Positions 25,818 through 35,556 of a stretch of 64,000 bases of DNA are shown piece after piece. Numbering within the stretch: position 1 is the stretch's first letter; each line of letters begins with the position of its first letter. Under the pieces are notes generated by a model. It did not search any database and was not told the DNA's origin. It saw nothing but the letters and a program-made list of their open reading frames with translations. The position numbers and the translations under genes are program-made. The DNA comes from Chloroflexota bacterium. Its GTDB lineage: Bacteria > Chloroflexota > Anaerolineae > Aggregatilineales > J027. The stretch spans positions 1 to 64,000 of the forward strand of contig QMIT01000003.1 in the NCBI GenBank assembly GCA_024434115.1, given 5' to 3'.

Positions 25818-26570
25818 TTAGCTGATGGCGAAGGTCACGGTCAAAGTGACGTTTACGCTCAAGGTACCACCCGCGATAGGTACGTTACCAGCACCACCTC
25901 CCTGTGCCCGTTCTGCACTGGCAAGAGGATAGTAGCCAGCATCCCCTTCTTGTACGGATAGGACTTCGCCCAATGTCGCCCCAACCAAGCCCGCAAGCTC
26001 GGTGGCACGAGCAGTTGCATCGGCGAAGGCAGCAGTACGCGCATCGGTTTGAAGCGCGGAACGTTCCGAAATGTCGAAGGAAATGTTGTTGACAACATTC
26101 GCACCTGCGGTTACTGCCGTCGCCAGCAGATTGCCAATTTGTGTCACGTCGCGCACGGTCACATTGATGACATTGGTGACATGATAGTTGGCGGGTGGTT
26201 GCTCCATACCTTCAGCAACCGGGCCATAACTGCCTTCCCGGTAGATATTGTAATATTCGGTGCGGATGTCTTCAGGAGCGACACCAGCCGCTTGCAGAGC
26301 ATCAATGACGGCCTGAATGTTCGTATTGGCGTCATTGACCGCAGTGATGACATCGGTATTGATGACATCAACCCCCACGCTCATATAGGCGATGTCTGGG
26401 GCGGAGTAGGCGGTACCTTGACCGATAACGGTGATGCTGCGCGGGGTTGTGGATTGACGATCGGGTGCTGCTTGTACTTCAGGTTGTCTGGCTAACAATC
26501 CACCCGCGACCAATGTGACTGCGACGAGTAATGCCAATGCAGCCCGAACTACCTTTTGATTAGAAAGCAT
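25818..26570 (-). CDS. Exported SIMPL-domain (DUF541) protein
   Basis: A 250-residue secreted or periplasmic-side protein. The signal peptide spans residues 1-35 (AALALLVAVTLVAGGLLA) with a probable cleavage around VQAAP. The remainder is a SIMPL/DUF541 domain: SITVIGQGTAYSAPDIAYMSVGV opens it, the helix VIDALQAAGVAPEDIRT follows, and ARATELAGLVGATLGEVLSV is near the end, as in YggE/BP26 proteins. BP26-like proteins form channel-like oligomers, but the role is unsettled. GAGGAG lies eight bases before the ATG. It stands alone between a bidirectional terminator and a divergent asd gene. Confidence 0.88.
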   Translation of the reverse strand: MLSNQKVVRAALALLVAVTLVAGGLLARQPEVQAAPDRQSTTPRSITVIGQGTAYSAPDIAYMSVGVDVINTDVITAVNDANTNIQAVIDALQAAGVAPEDIRTEYYNIYREGSYGPVAEGMEQPPANYHVTNVINVTVRDVTQIGNLLATAVTAGANVVNNISFDISERSALQTDARTAAFADATARATELAGLVGATLGEVLSVQEGDAGYYPLASAERAQGGGAGNVPIAGGTLSVNVTLTVTFAIS

Positions 26571-26774
26571 GTGTGTGTCTCCTCATGGATGCAAAAGAAA
26601 GCCCCCCATTTGATAGGCTCAACACCTAAGACGACATTTTTGCCGGAAAAGTTCCAAGCAAATCTCTGTACCCATTTTAAGAGGCCAATTCGATTTGATA
26701 TGGGGCAATTGGGGGAATTAGTGGTAGGTGGCATGTCCCATTTAACCAAATTTAATCGGTGCAAAGTTGAGTTC

Positions 26775-26783
26775 TGTTACAAT
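26775..26783 (+). promoter_or_regulatory. Extended -10 promoter for asd
   Basis: TGTTACAAT, a TGn-extended -10 element 43 bases before the ATG. No clear -35. The rest of the 255-base divergent gap (26571-26825) shows nothing else certain. Confidence 0.5.
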
Positions 26784-26825
26784 CAACCTTAGACCATTTA
26801 CTCGAAACATAAACCGGAGTTTGAC

Positions 26826-27920
26826 ATGCAGAAGATAGATGTTGCCATTTTGGGGGCAACGGGAGCAGTAGGGCAGCGTTTTATTGCCTTGCTGGAAAAT
26901 CACCCTTGGTTTCGGGTGGCGGAAGTTGTGGCAAGTGACCGCAGTGCAGGTTTGACTTATCGTGAAGCGGCTAAGTGGGTGTTGGATGGCTATCCGCCCC
27001 GTGATGTAGCTGAATTGACGGTCAAATCATTGGACGCGGAACTTGATTCCCCGATTGTATTTTCGGCGCTACCCGGTGAGGCCGCCCGTGAGGTCGAAGT
27101 GCGTTTGGCAGGGGAGGGGCATGTGGTTTGCTCCAACGCCAGCACTTATCGTATGACTGAGGACGTGCCACTGCTTTATCCCGAAATTAACCCCGATCAC
27201 ACCCGCTTGATTGAAACTCAACGCCGCAATCGTGGCTGGAAGACGGGTGCGCTGGTGACTAATTCAAACTGCACTGCCATGCCGGCGACAATGGCGCTTG
27301 CGCCGCTGCGACCATTTGGAATCCGTGTGCTTCATATGGTCAGTATGCAGGCCGTCAGTGGGGCTGGGTATCCGGGCGTCGCCTCGTTGGATATTCTGGA
27401 TAATGTTGTGCCGTATATCAAAGGCGAGGAAGATAAGCTGGAAGTTGAACCACACAAGATGCTCGGCCAGCTTGCGCCCGATGGCAGCAGAATTCTACCC
27501 TTGAAGATGGTGACCAGTGCCGCTTGTAATCGAGTACCCGTGCTGGATTCGCACTTGGTCAGTGTAGCCGTAGGATTTGACAGTCGCCCTTCACTCGAAG
27601 CGATTGATGAGGCGTGGAACAGCTTTGTCGCACCGGAAATTGTGCGCCGCCTGCCGAGTGCCCCTGAATTCCCGTTGGTCGTCGCCTATGAACAGGATCG
27701 CCCGCAACCGCGTCGAGATCGTAACGCGGGTAACGGGATGACGACTACGGTAGGCCGCCTGCGCGATTGTAAGACGGTAGACGGTGTGCAGTTTTTGTCG
27801 CTGTCGCACAACACGATTCGCGGCGCGGCGGGTGGCTCAATTCTGAACGCGGAGCTACTGGTCGCAGAGGGGTACATCGCCTCGGCTGACCCGGCGATGC
27901 TGGCTTACGAAAAAGCCTAA
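26826..27920 (+). CDS. asd: Aspartate-semialdehyde dehydrogenase (archaeal/fungal-type)
   Basis: Reduces aspartyl phosphate to aspartate semialdehyde, the shared precursor of lysine, threonine and methionine. 364 residues. The N-terminal ILGATGAVGQRF is the NADP-binding loop, and the catalytic cysteine is in TNSNCTAMPA. The DG/NG-rich segment before AGGSILNAELL at the C-terminus is typical of the archaeal/fungal-type Asd rather than the E. coli type. GGAG lies seven bases before the ATG. It is a single gene with its own promoter and a strong terminator; thrB and the cystathionine enzyme lie 4-5 kb away, but not in the same operon. Confidence 0.94.
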   Translation: MQKIDVAILGATGAVGQRFIALLENHPWFRVAEVVASDRSAGLTYREAAKWVLDGYPPRDVAELTVKSLDAELDSPIVFSALPGEAAREVEVRLAGEGHVVCSNASTYRMTEDVPLLYPEINPDHTRLIETQRRNRGWKTGALVTNSNCTAMPATMALAPLRPFGIRVLHMVSMQAVSGAGYPGVASLDILDNVVPYIKGEEDKLEVEPHKMLGQLAPDGSRILPLKMVTSAACNRVPVLDSHLVSVAVGFDSRPSLEAIDEAWNSFVAPEIVRRLPSAPEFPLVVAYEQDRPQPRRDRNAGNGMTTTVGRLRDCKTVDGVQFLSLSHNTIRGAAGGSILNAELLVAEGYIASADPAMLAYEKA

Positions 27921-27932
27921 TCATGATGCAAC

Positions 27933-27968
27933 AAAAAAGGGCCGATGGGTTGAAGGTCGGCCCTTTTT
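27933..27968. terminator. Bidirectional terminator after asd
   Basis: AAAAAGGGCCGA and TCGGCCCTTTTT form a perfect 12-base stem with an 11-base loop, giving a T-run on both strands. It serves asd and the converging L,D-transpeptidase gene. Confidence 0.9.
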
Positions 27969-27984
27969 AGAATCAGCAAATGGC

Positions 27985-29154
27985 TTATTTACGTGGCGCC
28001 CGCACAGCCCAATCCGGCAAATCGCTGCGATATTCCCCACTGCTATAGACATACACCCATGCTGCGCCTTCGGGGGTTGCCTCTGACCACTGATAAATCC
28101 AATGGGCATCCAAAATCGAGAGATTGACACAGCCACGCGATTGCCGATAGCCAAATTTGTCATGCCAATACGCGCCATGCAGGGCCATATCCTCATTGAA
28201 GTACATGACCCAAGGGACGTTTTGAATAAGGTAGTATTCGGCTTGGCCCGCCGCACCTGTCATGGGGGCGGTATTCCAACGCTGATAAATCTTAAATAGG
28301 CCCTCAGCGGTTGACCAATTGGGCAAACCTGTGGCAACGAGAGTGGCAAATACCATGTCATCGCCTTCATAAGCTACAGCGGTTTGCTCATAGAGATCAA
28401 TGGCGACCCATTGGTCATTTGGGCCGACTTCGGCGGGGCGCTGGACGGGTTTGACTTTGGCGACACGCAGTTGTTGAATCCACTGATTCGGCCCGATCAG
28501 ATACCACTCAAAGCCGTTGACAACCTCGACGCCGAATATGTTCATCAGGGTATAGCGTTCGATTTTGGGCAGGTTCTCATTAGGTGGGCCGCCGGGATAA
28601 CTGCTGGGACGTTCTGGCGCAATCATCCATGCAAAGGGCCGTTCAAATGTGCGGTCAATCAATACACCCGTAAGCTGCGAGATGTCTTCTTGTTCCACAT
28701 TTTCGCTTTTCACCCAACGATCTGTGCCGATTTGTACCCAGCCATCCAATACAGCGCCGATGGTGACGTGGTGATAGCCGGGAGGCAGGGTTTCGACTAC
28801 GGCGGCATCAGGATTGGGGGAACTGTATATCTGGATATCGCCCACCAAGCGGCGATATTTGCGGGCGGTGAGTAGTTCTTCATCAAAAGGGATGTGCGGA
28901 AAATCGGGTGCAGGATACTGCTGCATGGTTGCATAGGCGGCACGCATATCCATAGCAGAGAGGCCGGGATTCGTGATGCAATCCGGGTTTTCGACGGTCT
29001 GTCCAGCATCTAGGGAGAGGACAGCCTGCTCGATGAGTTTTTCACATTCTTCGTCGCGGTTGGAACCGGGGAACGCTTTGGCATTGTCACTTTTTAACGC
29101 AAAAGGGAGAAGTAATCCAACAATAAAAACAGCCAAGATGAGTCGTTTACGCAT
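27985..29154 (-). CDS. Exported L,D-transpeptidase (YkuD domain)
   Basis: A 389-residue secreted protein that should cross-link or attach proteins to peptidoglycan. The signal peptide is at residues 1-28. A middle region (about 105-165) has SH3-like strands (IQIYSSPNPDAAVVETLPPG; DGWVQIGTDRWVKS). The YkuD catalytic domain occupies about 255-370, with the HGAYWH histidines and SRGCVNLS, nucleophile Cys342. The upstream Shine-Dalgarno signal is weak (GGTGATGG). It sits downstream of the SH3-repeat protein on the same strand but has a terminator between them, so separate expression is likely. Its presence argues for a peptidoglycan wall with 3-3 cross-links. Confidence 0.92.
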   Translation of the reverse strand: MRKRLILAVFIVGLLLPFALKSDNAKAFPGSNRDEECEKLIEQAVLSLDAGQTVENPDCITNPGLSAMDMRAAYATMQQYPAPDFPHIPFDEELLTARKYRRLVGDIQIYSSPNPDAAVVETLPPGYHHVTIGAVLDGWVQIGTDRWVKSENVEQEDISQLTGVLIDRTFERPFAWMIAPERPSSYPGGPPNENLPKIERYTLMNIFGVEVVNGFEWYLIGPNQWIQQLRVAKVKPVQRPAEVGPNDQWVAIDLYEQTAVAYEGDDMVFATLVATGLPNWSTAEGLFKIYQRWNTAPMTGAAGQAEYYLIQNVPWVMYFNEDMALHGAYWHDKFGYRQSRGCVNLSILDAHWIYQWSEATPEGAAWVYVYSSGEYRSDLPDWAVRAPRK

Positions 29155-29272
29155 ACCATCACCATTACTATGAATTTGTCCGAGGAGTGGGGATAAGGAT
29201 ACCGAGACAGCTATTTGACGTAAAGGGCCGATAGCCTACGCTTGAACGCCGTTTGTGTGATGTGACAAAATA

Positions 29273-29308
29273 ATAAAAGAAAAAGGGCGAGCCATTTGAC
29301 CCACCCTT
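29273..29308 (-). terminator. Terminator after the SH3-repeat gene
   Basis: On the minus strand, AAGGGTGGG pairs with CTCGCCCTT (two G-U pairs) around an 8-base loop, followed by TTTCTTTTA. Confidence 0.65.
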
Positions 29309-29321
29309 GTCTAACTCTAGT

Positions 29322-30863
29322 TTATTCGTGTTTGATTGGCACTAGATCAGGATTGCCTCTAAAGATAACCGCGCCTGCATTGAGCCACACACGACCCAAT
29401 GGCGTATCGAGTTGCAGCATCGTCCAATTGTCATCACTGCGGGCAAGGACGGTATACTGTGTGCCGCCGGGGAGTGTGCCTGCGACTTCAACGCCTTCCC
29501 ATGTGGTGTACACGGGACGGTCAATTGCCACAATTGCATAGGGTAGGGCGATTTCACCAGCGGGTTCGGTTACAAACGGCACTGTCCAATGCTGACCCCG
29601 GAAAATGACATATTTCATGTTGACCCAACCGACACCAAAATCTCCTTCGATGCGCCACCAGCCATAATCGGGGCTGCGGCCTGTGGTACGAACTTCTGTG
29701 CCACCAGACAACACCGCAATCGAGGTGAAATCCGGGCCGGGGCCGCTGCGAACATTGAGCGCATAGGTGTTGATGATGATACGGTTGTTGGGCGGGGTTT
29801 CGGTGCTGACAACGGGTAAGAGTTCAAGGCTACCATTAAGCGAGATGCCGCTGAAATTGACCCACACCACGTTACTTTGGTAAATCACTTGCAGCCATGT
29901 CCCGTCGGGGTTACGCGCAATCACGTTGAGTTCCGCACCGCGTCGGGCATCCAATACGACACCGGAATAATTATCTTTCTTGTAGAGCAGTTTGCGTTCA
30001 ACAATCACAGTAGCCGTAAAGCGCGTCACGTTATCAGCGGGTGGGCCGGCAATTGTGCCAGCGTCTACCACTGGGATTTCAAGGGCTGTGCCTGCCAATG
30101 TCACGTTCGTTACAGGGATGAAACCCACACCAAAATCAGGCGCGACCATCCAGCGTGTTCCATCGGCGTTGCGTCCCACAATCGGGGTAATCGCACCCGC
30201 AGGCAGGACACCAATCGCATTGCCATCTATGCCGATCACCACTGTGTCCGCATTGAGTTGCGCGGTTGGGCCATTAAAGCTGGGGCCGGGGTCGCCAACG
30301 ACAGTTAATTGTTCTAGCGGGCCTCGACGGGCAACTGCGCCTAGATTGACATACCCGACGCCGCCGGGACTGCTGACTTGTACCCAATTACCATCTCCGG
30401 TAATGGCGATGATGTTCAATGAGTCACCACTTGGCACAATCGCAATCACGAATGAGTCGAAATTCGGGTTGCTGTAGACCTTCACCGGGCCATACGCTGC
30501 TACCACTGTCGAAAGGGCTTCTGTCCCGGCTGGCTCATTGGTCACAGGCAGTCCGGCATAATCGCCGCGAAATTGGCTGATACGGGCGCTGATCCAGCCT
30601 GTGCCATAGGGTGATTCCACGCGCCACCAGCCTGTTCCGCTACGACCTGTGCAAAGCAAAACCGTGCCATTTGGGACTGAGCCAAGCACGCTAGTAGAAG
30701 CCGATGGGCCGCTACGGATATTGGCTGCACCACTGATCACCGTGACAAGATTGCCCTCTTGGGCATGGGCGGTCTGGGGCGCGGCTGGCCTAATGGCGGG
30801 AAAAGCTGCCAATGCAATCAGGAGAAGGATAAAAATAGGAGTGAATCTAAGGGAACGCCGCAT
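29322..30863 (-). CDS. Secreted multi-SH3-repeat protein
   Basis: A 513-residue exported protein. The start is the ATG with GGGGAG eight bases upstream; an upstream alternative would lie ahead of the mapped promoter. The signal peptide ends around AHAQEG. The rest holds about six bacterial SH3-type units, some with NIRSGPSAST- or NVRSGPGPDF-type openings and GWWRVE/GWISAR or GWVNMK closings. Such repeats usually bind cell-wall peptides or glycans. No catalytic domain is visible. The neighbouring L,D-transpeptidase and LCP genes make a wall role likely. The promoter is strong and the gene forms its own unit. Confidence 0.88.
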   Translation of the reverse strand: MRRSLRFTPIFILLLIALAAFPAIRPAAPQTAHAQEGNLVTVISGAANIRSGPSASTSVLGSVPNGTVLLCTGRSGTGWWRVESPYGTGWISARISQFRGDYAGLPVTNEPAGTEALSTVVAAYGPVKVYSNPNFDSFVIAIVPSGDSLNIIAITGDGNWVQVSSPGGVGYVNLGAVARRGPLEQLTVVGDPGPSFNGPTAQLNADTVVIGIDGNAIGVLPAGAITPIVGRNADGTRWMVAPDFGVGFIPVTNVTLAGTALEIPVVDAGTIAGPPADNVTRFTATVIVERKLLYKKDNYSGVVLDARRGAELNVIARNPDGTWLQVIYQSNVVWVNFSGISLNGSLELLPVVSTETPPNNRIIINTYALNVRSGPGPDFTSIAVLSGGTEVRTTGRSPDYGWWRIEGDFGVGWVNMKYVIFRGQHWTVPFVTEPAGEIALPYAIVAIDRPVYTTWEGVEVAGTLPGGTQYTVLARSDDNWTMLQLDTPLGRVWLNAGAVIFRGNPDLVPIKHE

Positions 30864-30904
30864 AACATTTCTCCCCAAATAAGAATTGGTGTCTATTGGA
30901 GTTA

Positions 30905-30933
30905 AGTATATGCGATACACGGCGGCGTGCCAA
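30905..30933 (-). promoter_or_regulatory. Sigma70-type promoter for the SH3-repeat gene
   Basis: On the minus strand, TTGGCA and TATACT are 17 bases apart. The predicted transcript start (near 30898) leaves a 35-base leader. Confidence 0.7.
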
Positions 30934-31020
30934 ACGAGAAACCATAAATTTCTTCGTGTAGTGATAGAAGCAATGACCAAATACCCTATTTGACGTGGGG
31001 TGAACGTGGGCTACTCGGTC

Positions 31021-31048
31021 TTGCCGACCCCCAAACCAAAGCTATACT
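31021..31048 (+). promoter_or_regulatory. Sigma70-type promoter for the LCP gene
   Basis: TTGCCG and TATACT, 16 bases apart, sit 62 bases before the LCP start. The remaining divergent gap between the two wall genes shows no other clear signal. Confidence 0.6.
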
Positions 31049-31109
31049 TATCCGGTTTGTGCGGTAAAGATACGCACATCTTTGCGAGAGACAATCAACG
31101 AGGTTTGGC

Positions 31110-33053
31110 ATGAGAACCATTTATCGGTGGATACGACGCGGCATGACAGGGGTTTTTACCCTTGCTGTAGCCGCTGGCATTTTATATTTTTTCTATTTCA
31201 CCATCACTAGTATTGTGGATGAAGTTGAGTTTCGGCGCGAAGAAACCCGCCGTGACAGTGTACGAGATGATACAGCAACCGCCATTGCCCCCACCATTGA
31301 ATCTGAGTCGGCACTGCTGGCCGGTGACACAGTTTTGACCATCACCCGACCGACGGAGCAGGGGGATGCTGCAAATGTATCAGCGGTGACAGAGGTGGCG
31401 ACAGAATCCGCCGCTATTGTCGAACCCACCGCAACGCATACGATTGAGATAACTGCTACCTCGACTAACACTGCGACATTTACTGCTGAACCGAGTGCGA
31501 CTGACACCGCCGCTCCGACCAGCACGCCTAGCCCGACTCATACCCTTGTGCCGCCAAGCAATACACCCCGTCCAACCAATAGCCCAACTGTCGTGGCACA
31601 GAATCCAACCGCATTCCCAACCAATACACCACCTGCAACCGCGTTCCCGACCAACACGCCGTATCCGTCAGATACCCCAACGCCAACCAATACCTTTACA
31701 CCAACGTTGACGCATACACCGTCTATCACACCATCGCCCACCTTTACCTTTACATCCTCACCCATACCACGCCCTACGCTGATTATTGAAGGAACGTATG
31801 CCACGCCTGTAGCGACGACATTTTTGGATATTCCGCCTCGGGCTGAACTGGTTGAGGACGATCCCAATATTGTGAATATCGCCATGCTAGGGACGGACGT
31901 CACGGGTGGACAGACCGACGTGATCATCATTGTGACGATCAACAAAGAGACGGGCACCGCCGCGATGTGGCACTTGCCGCGTGACCTATTGGTCTATATC
32001 CCCGGCAATCAAATTGACCGTATCAACCGCGTCTGGCAGATTGGGCAGCAAAATGGTTGGCCCGGTGGTGGTTGGGGATTACTCAAGGAGATGTTTATCT
32101 ACAATTTCGGCCTTGAAATTGACCACTACGCAAAGGTCAGCTTTGATGACTTTAAGGCGATTATTGCGGAATTGGGTGGCCTAACGATAAGTGTGGATTG
32201 CTCGTTGCGGGATTGGCGCTTAATTGACCCCGAGACACCACCCGAATTGGCTTTTGCACCGGAAGGATGGGAACCCTATTGGGAGGTCTATACCATGCCC
32301 ATCGGGGTTCAAACGCTTGACCCGTATATGGCCCTTTGGTATGCCCGCAGCCGCGTGACGACCAATGACCTTGACCGGGGTCGCCGTCAGATGGATATTT
32401 TGCGTGCGATGTGGCAGCAGGCCCGCAGCGAAGGGATTTTTACCCAAGTTGCAACGCTGTGGCCGCGTGCATTGGAGATTATCCAAACCGATATGTCATT
32501 GGAAGACATTTTGAGTTTTGTGCCGCTGGCAATTAACCTAAACCCCGGCTCAATTGAACGTTACAGCCTTTCAATCGGCGTGCATATCGAGAATTACACC
32601 ACCCCGGACGATGGTCGTTCAACGTTGCTTCCCAACTGGCCCGCCATTCGCCAAGTTGCAAAGGAATTTGTGACGCCGCCAACGGGGAATCGCTTGCAAT
32701 ATCAATCGAGCCGGATTGAAATTTTTGATGGTACGCAGTACGGTCTTGGGTGGGACCAAGTCGCGGCTGACCGCTTGGCATGGGAGGGATTTATCCCCAT
32801 TTTGCAGGAATCGCAGAACGTTGCCAAGCATGAAGTCACCTTGATCTATGACTACACAGGCGAAGAAAAGGGGAGTGAGATTGATCGCCTTCAGGAAATT
32901 TTGCGGATTGGCGATAGTCAGGTAATTGTTGAACCAGACCCCAATCGCCAGTACGATTATCGCGTGGTGGTGGGCCAAAACTATAACTCGTGTGTCTATG
33001 GCAGCAGTAGTGACGATGTACCACCACCGCCGCCCCAAGAAGTTTCGGGCTGA
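31110..33053 (+). CDS. LytR-CpsA-Psr (LCP) family protein with Thr/Pro linker
   Basis: A 647-residue membrane-anchored phosphotransferase that usually ligates teichoic-acid-like or capsule glycans to peptidoglycan. One transmembrane helix (residues about 13-33) is followed by a charged segment, a Thr/Pro/Asn-rich linker (about 110-225), and the LCP domain (about 255-445) with [34 protein letters not shown] and [16 protein letters not shown], including the conserved arginines and aspartates. A LytR_C-like domain is near residues 560-635. GAGG lies seven bases before the ATG. The long linker places the active domain well outside the membrane. Confidence 0.92.
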   Translation: MRTIYRWIRRGMTGVFTLAVAAGILYFFYFTITSIVDEVEFRREETRRDSVRDDTATAIAPTIESESALLAGDTVLTITRPTEQGDAANVSAVTEVATESAAIVEPTATHTIEITATSTNTATFTAEPSATDTAAPTSTPSPTHTLVPPSNTPRPTNSPTVVAQNPTAFPTNTPPATAFPTNTPYPSDTPTPTNTFTPTLTHTPSITPSPTFTFTSSPIPRPTLIIEGTYATPVATTFLDIPPRAELVEDDPNIVNIAMLGTDVTGGQTDVIIIVTINKETGTAAMWHLPRDLLVYIPGNQIDRINRVWQIGQQNGWPGGGWGLLKEMFIYNFGLEIDHYAKVSFDDFKAIIAELGGLTISVDCSLRDWRLIDPETPPELAFAPEGWEPYWEVYTMPIGVQTLDPYMALWYARSRVTTNDLDRGRRQMDILRAMWQQARSEGIFTQVATLWPRALEIIQTDMSLEDILSFVPLAINLNPGSIERYSLSIGVHIENYTTPDDGRSTLLPNWPAIRQVAKEFVTPPTGNRLQYQSSRIEIFDGTQYGLGWDQVAADRLAWEGFIPILQESQNVAKHEVTLIYDYTGEEKGSEIDRLQEILRIGDSQVIVEPDPNRQYDYRVVVGQNYNSCVYGSSSDDVPPPPPQEVSG

Positions 33054-33064
33054 TTTTGCCAAAC

Positions 33065-33102
33065 GAATAATGGAAGGGCAGGTTTTCCTGTCCTTCTTAT
33101 TC
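33065..33102. terminator. Long stem-loop between LCP and kinase genes
   Basis: GAATAA(T)GGAAGG(G)CAGG pairs with CCTGTCCTTCTTATTC around TTTT, giving an imperfect stem of about 16 pairs between two converging genes. The following T-run is weak, but position and stability fit a terminator for both. Confidence 0.65.
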
Positions 33103-33151
33103 GCCAAAATTTCTGCGCATAGTCATGAAAAGCTATCACATCACAGAAACA

Positions 33152-35479
33152 CTAGTGCCAATCCGGAAGAAAATCACCCAACGGACTCATGACTAAACTA
33201 ATAACACCATCCACTAACCCATATACATAAACCCCAACCACACCTTGCTGATCACGCTGAAAAACAATCCGCGACCCATCCGACGACCAGTCCGGAAACT
33301 GATCATCAAAAATCGCCTCCATCAGTGGACGCACATCTGACCCATCTGCATCCATCAAATAAATCTGAAAAAACGAACCCTCATCCACATGAAACGCAAT
33401 AGACGACCCATCCGGCGACCAAGTGGGAAAGTAGGCATCCCCCAAATCATCCGGCGACAACAGACGTCCTCCCGTACCATCGGGGCGAATCGCATAAATA
33501 CGGTACTTATTACGCTCCAACCGATGAAATGCAATCAATGACCCATCGGGCGACCAATCTGGCCCCAGATCGAATGTGTCATTAAACGTAATTTGCACAA
33601 CTTCAGTCGTCTCGAAGGAATAGACATAAATCTCAAAATCGCGGCTACCATCCACTTCACCGGGGCGATTGCTATGAAAGGCAAGTCGTGACCCATCGGG
33701 TGACCACGTAACATACCGGTCATCATCAGCAGGGCTATTGGTCAGATTGATAATGTCACTACCATCCGCGCTCATCACATAAATATCCCCATTACCTGAC
33801 GCTCCCTCATACGCATAAAAAGCGATGCGTGTGCCATCTGGCGACCAAGCAGGGCCAGTCTCTTGTAGATCGGAGTCTTGAGTAATTTTTTGGACATCCG
33901 AACCATCGGGGTTGATCGTATAAATATCGAGGTTTCCAGAACGGCGTGAAGCAAATGCGATCTTCTGACCACTGAGGTTTACGTCATCCGTTGGCAGCAT
34001 TCCGACATTAGTCGCAGGGCTGGGGGTTACGGCGTCTTCTGGGGTAATGGGCATGGGAGTAACCGAGGGGAAGTTCTCATCTGTGCCTGCGTTTCCACCA
34101 TCATTGCCATTGCCAAATGGATTTAGGATATAGAGCGCAATCGCCGCGCAGGAAAATAACACCAACGCACCCGTGACGACTCCCCACATCCAATAATTAG
34201 GTGTGTTTTTAGGATGGGATACCATTTCTACTGGTGTAGAAAACTGCGTTGGATTGTTTGGGCCGGAGGGTGGAGTAAAAGACGGCAGGGTAGGGCTGGA
34301 CGCGATTGGCGGATGGGGCGAAGCGATATAGGTGTCGAAGCCAAGTTTGGGAGTAGCGATAACCGTGATTTCTTGATGAGAGGATCGAGCAGAATCACGC
34401 AGACGCTCAGGATGTAACCCAACAGGCGTTATTTCGGCTATGAGCGGTTTCGGCGCATCCGCAATTGCTGGCACAGGCTCGGTATCATCAGTATCGGTAT
34501 TATGGGACGGCTCAACCGTTGGGGATTTAACAAACTGGGATACTTCAGGCAGGCGTAGCTCATCAGGTACAGTGGCGATGTTTGGTTCTGGCAAAATGAT
34601 ACTATCTGTTTCGAGCGGCGGTGCTCCCAGTGCTTCAGCCATTGCCTCATAAACAGACCGGGCTGATTTTGGACGGTTGCTCGGCTTTTTGGCAAGGCAT
34701 TGTAGGACAACTTCGTCTACTGCATCTGGAATACGGGCCTCATGTCGTCGCATAGGAGCAGGGGCAATATAAAGATGTTCATAGGTAATTCGCTCTGAGA
34801 CAGTTGATCCCTGTGCGGCTGGATGCTGTCCACCAAACGGCACAAGTCCGGTCAGCATTTGATAGAGAATTACCCCGAGCGAATAGATATCCGTCTCCGC
34901 TGTAATTCCTTCGTCCAGAATTTGCTCTGGGGCCATATAAATGGGAGTCCCCATTGCCAAACCAAGCGTCGAGAGCATACCGGGGTCGTCTAATAATCGT
35001 GCGATACCAAAATCGGTTACAAATAACGACCCATTGCGATGGAGTAGGATATTGGCAGGTTTGAGATCGCGGTGGATGACATTTTCGTTATGGGCAAAAT
35101 TGAGAGCGGCGGTGAGGGGTTTGAGGAATTCCAGTGATTCATAAGGGGTGAGGGGACGACCTAGGTTATAAAGGGTGGTCTGCAACGTTTCACCCGGGAC
35201 ATAATCCATTAAAATGAAGACGAGGTCATCCGCTTCAATGAGATCATAATATCGCACAATATTGGGATGTTGGAGCCGAGACAGAACCTCACCTTCGCGT
35301 CGGAAGCGTTTCACCAAATGGGGATCATGGGCGATTTCGGGCCGTAGTACCTTCGCCGCTAAATCTACACTACGGCGTGTATCATGCACACGGTAGACTC
35401 TGGCAAAAGTGCCTTCCCCCATATGTGCATCAAAGCGATAATGGCTTGCAATTGTTTGACCCAATAACACATCTGACAT
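33152..35479 (-). CDS. Receptor-type Ser/Thr protein kinase with extracellular TolB/PD40 propeller
   Basis: A 775-residue transmembrane kinase. The cytoplasmic kinase domain (residues 1-270) has the glycine loop (MGEGTFARVY), Lys43, HRDLKPAN (136-143) and DFG (156-158). A proline/serine-rich linker leads to one transmembrane helix near 430-450. The extracellular C-terminus (about 480-775) contains at least six PD40 repeats with AWSPDGTRIAF-type motifs, forming a TolB-like propeller. The ATG is preferred over a TTG ten codons earlier because the mapped promoter would start transcription near 35506, after that TTG. GGAGG lies 11 bases before the ATG. It probably senses surface glycans or peptides. 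Targets are unknown. Confidence 0.93.
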   Translation of the reverse strand: MSDVLLGQTIASHYRFDAHMGEGTFARVYRVHDTRRSVDLAAKVLRPEIAHDPHLVKRFRREGEVLSRLQHPNIVRYYDLIEADDLVFILMDYVPGETLQTTLYNLGRPLTPYESLEFLKPLTAALNFAHNENVIHRDLKPANILLHRNGSLFVTDFGIARLLDDPGMLSTLGLAMGTPIYMAPEQILDEGITAETDIYSLGVILYQMLTGLVPFGGQHPAAQGSTVSERITYEHLYIAPAPMRRHEARIPDAVDEVVLQCLAKKPSNRPKSARSVYEAMAEALGAPPLETDSIILPEPNIATVPDELRLPEVSQFVKSPTVEPSHNTDTDDTEPVPAIADAPKPLIAEITPVGLHPERLRDSARSSHQEITVIATPKLGFDTYIASPHPPIASSPTLPSFTPPSGPNNPTQFSTPVEMVSHPKNTPNYWMWGVVTGALVLFSCAAIALYILNPFGNGNDGGNAGTDENFPSVTPMPITPEDAVTPSPATNVGMLPTDDVNLSGQKIAFASRRSGNLDIYTINPDGSDVQKITQDSDLQETGPAWSPDGTRIAFYAYEGASGNGDIYVMSADGSDIINLTNSPADDDRYVTWSPDGSRLAFHSNRPGEVDGSRDFEIYVYSFETTEVVQITFNDTFDLGPDWSPDGSLIAFHRLERNKYRIYAIRPDGTGGRLLSPDDLGDAYFPTWSPDGSSIAFHVDEGSFFQIYLMDADGSDVRPLMEAIFDDQFPDWSSDGSRIVFQRDQQGVVGVYVYGLVDGVISLVMSPLGDFLPDWH

Positions 35480-35512
35480 GTGTGTGGCATCCTCCGGCGT
35501 TTGTCCCAACAG

Positions 35513-35541
35513 AGTGTATTGCGGGTCGTGATACCTGTCAA
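35513..35541 (-). promoter_or_regulatory. Sigma70-type promoter for the kinase-propeller gene
   Basis: On the minus strand, a perfect TTGACA and TACACT are 17 bases apart. The start of transcription is predicted near 35506, 27 bases before the ATG. Confidence 0.72.
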
Positions 35542-35556
35542 TTGAAAGAGAAATGA

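Noticed and set aside
26556-26792. A 78-residue frame in the divergent gap before asd
   Set aside because: No motif, weak start context and overlap with the SIMPL start; treated as non-coding.
21050-27920. A single threonine/methionine operon
   Set aside because: thrB and the trans-sulfuration gene are one unit, but asd is on the opposite strand, 4-5 kb away, with its own promoter and terminator, and the FHA pair lies between.
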